Source: Diphasiastrum complanatum (lineage: Eukaryota > Streptophyta > Lycopodiopsida > Lycopodiales > Lycopodiaceae). From it: a DNA stretch of 64,000 bases. The notes below the pieces were generated by a model. It searched no databases, was not told the DNA's origin, and saw only the letters and a list, made by a program, of their open reading frames with translations. The position numbers and the translations under genes are program-made. Of the stretch, positions 62,394 to 64,000 are shown piece after piece (position 1 is the stretch's first letter; each line of letters starts with the position of its first letter). Location: positions 62,133,890 to 62,197,889 of the forward strand of contig CM055099.1 of NCBI GenBank assembly GCA_029204225.1, in the 5' to 3' direction.

Positions 62394-62968
62394 ATGATTA
62401 TGAGGCATTCCAGGCCCATCTGGGCCTCAAGGCTGCCTTCTGTCACGAAGGATGCAAACCCTAGACTAGAGCAAACCAGCCATTGGCTTCTGTGTTCATT
62501 GAGATCGATTGGCTTCTGGGATATGGCGCATATCCACTCAAGATCTGGAAATTATTCTAGCCATGAAGAGACTTCTTCTTCTGGTTTAACAGCTAGACTG
62601 GAAAACCAGGGCCCTTATGCTACCCACCTCAAGAGCAGGGCCATTATTAGGTTTGATGGGCAGGACGTGATCAAGTTTCTACAAGGATTGACCACCAATG
62701 ATGTAAGTAATTTTGATAAAGAAAAGCAAGTCAGGCTCCCTCTGCCTACTCCCAACCAGCCAGCTCAGGTCCACCCTCCCATCTACACTGCACTGCTGAG
62801 TCCTCAGGGCAGGTTTCTGTTTGACATGTTCCTGTACAAGCCTGTATATCCAGTGGACAAACAGGATGGCAGGGGGTCAATTCCTGGCTCAGATGGTAAA
62901 GGATTGCCTGTACTTTGGGCTGATGTTGATGCTGCATCTGCCGACGACCTCGTCCATCACCTGAAAAG
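62394..62968 (+). CDS. IBA57: IBA57 exon 1
   Basis: 575 bp from ATG, donor AAAAG|GTACGA. Holds the presequence and the folate-binding-type N-terminal domain up to ADDLVHHLK. A Pro-rich loop (LPLPTPNQPAQVHPP) matches the insertion typical of the plant proteins. Confidence 0.9.
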
Positions 62969-63840
62969 GTACGAAAGATGCCATAGTTGAAGTCCATTTT
63001 TAAATCTATAGGTGACGAAAGTGTTACATGAATTTCAAAATTGCTTGTGTTCTGTCTTTAATCTTCTAGAAGAGTTATATAGTGAGGATCTTGGAAACTA
63101 GCTTGATGATCTATATTTAGAGTTGCTTAGGAATTTGAACAATGTGGCAAACTATGTCAATCTTTGATAAAGGCTATTGGAATGCTCCTTTCTACAAGGA
63201 TCCGTACAGAGTGAGGTACATTGGAGCTAATTTTGACAGACTAGTCAGATTCATAAGTTAAGAATCTTGCTTCATGATATCAATTTTGATTTGAAGTCTT
63301 CGTCTCTTTTGGGGAGAGGGGGGCGGGGGGGAGTGGTGTGCTGGCGTGTCCCTGCACTTCATCAAGGGACGGGGCCACGGTTGAGAAATTTAGATTAGAT
63401 AGGTCAGTTCTCCTTCAGATCAGGGATTAATTTATGGGCATGCAAGTTGGACATAGGACTATTTTCTGACGAATCGTCTTCAAGCTATGATTTTGTTTCT
63501 GATATTTGTGCACTGTAGGGATTTCTTTGGACATGGTCTTGTGGTGCCTGTTGCGTTTCAAAGGTATATTATAAATGGGCTGGCTTTAACAGGTATCGTT
63601 TGCGCTCTAAGGTGGATATTGGAAATGTTTCAAACGATATTTCAGTGTGGCAGCGCTTTGGAGGCAAAGAGTCAGCGACTTCCGAAGTGAGAGAGGGGAC
63701 TGGTGGCATTGGGTGGGGTGGTAGCAGAGATCTTGCAGGTTGCACTGCTGCAGAGGGGGAAGCCGATGGGTGGAGATGGTACACAGATCCTCGACTACAA
63801 GATCTTGGTTCAAGAGGAGTGTTTCCTGCCAATGTCAACC
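62394..63840 (+). CDS. IBA57: IBA57-type Fe-S cluster assembly factor, mitochondrial (partial, two exons)
   Basis: IBA57 belongs to the YgfZ/GcvT-like COG0354 family and works with ISCA proteins in maturing [4Fe-4S] enzymes in the mitochondrial matrix. Exon 1 is 62,394-62,968 and exon 2 is 63,593-63,840; the AG|G junction codon restores RYRLRSKVDI. Conserved blocks are HLKSRAIIRFDGQDVIKFLQ, GLTTNDV, YTALLSPQGRFLFDMFLYKP, and in exon 2 WQRFGGKES, GWRWYTDPRLQDLG and RGVFPANV. The first ~45 residues are Arg/Ser-rich with few acids early (MIMRHSRPIWASRLPS), consistent with a mitochondrial presequence; a second ATG at 62,525 is possible but would lose it. The family's K-G-C-Y-x-G-Q-E motif should lie in the next exon, right of the window. 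No stop breaks the frame. Confidence 0.92.
62969..63592 (+). other. IBA57 intron 1
   Basis: 624 bp with GT-AG ends. It contains a G-rich tract at 63,311-63,331. An alternative acceptor at 63,518 would give a frame not matching the family. Confidence 0.85.
63311..63331 (+). repeat. G-rich tract, possible G-quadruplex
   Basis: Runs of 4, 6 and 7 guanines separated by AGA and C, on the transcribed gene's sense strand in intron 1. Confidence 0.8.
63593..63840 (+). CDS. IBA57: IBA57 exon 2
   Basis: 248 bp, acceptor TTTAACAG, donor GTCAACC|GTAGGC. Encodes YRLRSKVDIGNVSNDISVWQ to GVFPANVN and one base of the next codon. A Gly-rich loop (GGIGWGGSRDLAG) is as in plant relatives. Confidence 0.9.
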
Positions 63841-64000
63841 GTAGGCACCTGACTTTTGGCCAATGATTTCCCTGTGATGTGGCTTTTCACACATGTTGAC
63901 ATTTATATGCTTGATGGATGGCGGATAATCCCAATCACCATGCATTTGTTGCTCATAAGACTATATATTTAGATTTTCAATCACTGCCATTGTTTACTTT
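63841..64000 (+). other. IBA57 intron 2, start
   Basis: Begins GTAGGCACC and runs to the window end; no further exon is reached. Confidence 0.75.

Overview
This is plant nuclear DNA, AT-rich and dominated by transposable elements. Two host genes can be recognised, both cut by the window edges. The first is the intraflagellar-transport gene IFT88 on the minus strand, with eight exons between 23,521 and 6,209. Flowering plants and conifers have no cilia and no IFT machinery, so a plant with IFT88 should be one with swimming sperm. With introns up to 11 kb full of LTR elements and LINEs, I infer a fern, a lycophyte, or a cycad/Ginkgo-type gymnosperm. The second is a mitochondrial IBA57-type iron-sulfur assembly factor (COG0354/YgfZ family) on the plus strand, starting at 62,394 and leaving the right edge.

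Layout. 1-2,989: 5' part of a minus-strand Ty1/copia element. 6,209-23,521: IFT88, with a 3.4-kb intron holding a possible LTR and an 11-kb intron holding two LINE 3' ends and a shrunken Ty3/gypsy element. 24.0-26.0 kb: decayed LINE split by a solo LTR with a perfect 5-bp target duplication. 26.6-33.0 kb: decayed minus-strand copia into which a plus-strand, internally deleted, Gag-coding copia has inserted (target duplication TCAAC). 33.3-34.7 kb: gypsy RNase H/integrase remnant. 36.7-40.4 kb: nearly complete LINE ORF2 (endonuclease, reverse transcriptase, zinc finger) with a (CT)n tail. 42.9-44.1 kb: an unusual reverse-transcriptase fragment broken by an inversion. 44.5-48.0 kb: a copia without its RT. 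48.4-48.8 kb: gag scrap. 50.6-57.3 kb: two related copia copies, the first with a 113-bp CT expansion in only one LTR. 57.3-61.7 kb: LINE with ORF1 and endonuclease, interrupted by a 1.2-kb solo LTR. 62.4-64.0 kb: IBA57.

The two host genes show no functional link. The other recognisable coding sequence is retroelement-derived and mostly broken by stops, frameshifts and deletions; the main exceptions are the 448-codon Gag-type frame at 29,284-30,630 and the 310-aa LINE reverse transcriptase at 37,982-38,914. I saw no tRNA or rRNA gene, no CRISPR array and no bacterial-type operon. I did not find a new multi-gene system. The best leads are IFT88 itself, the inverted RT fragment, the Gag-only copia, and several nested insertions that give clean before/after evidence.

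All calls come from reading translations and repeats by eye. Splice sites were placed from GT/AG and reading-frame continuity. Element ends without a stated target duplication are approximate.
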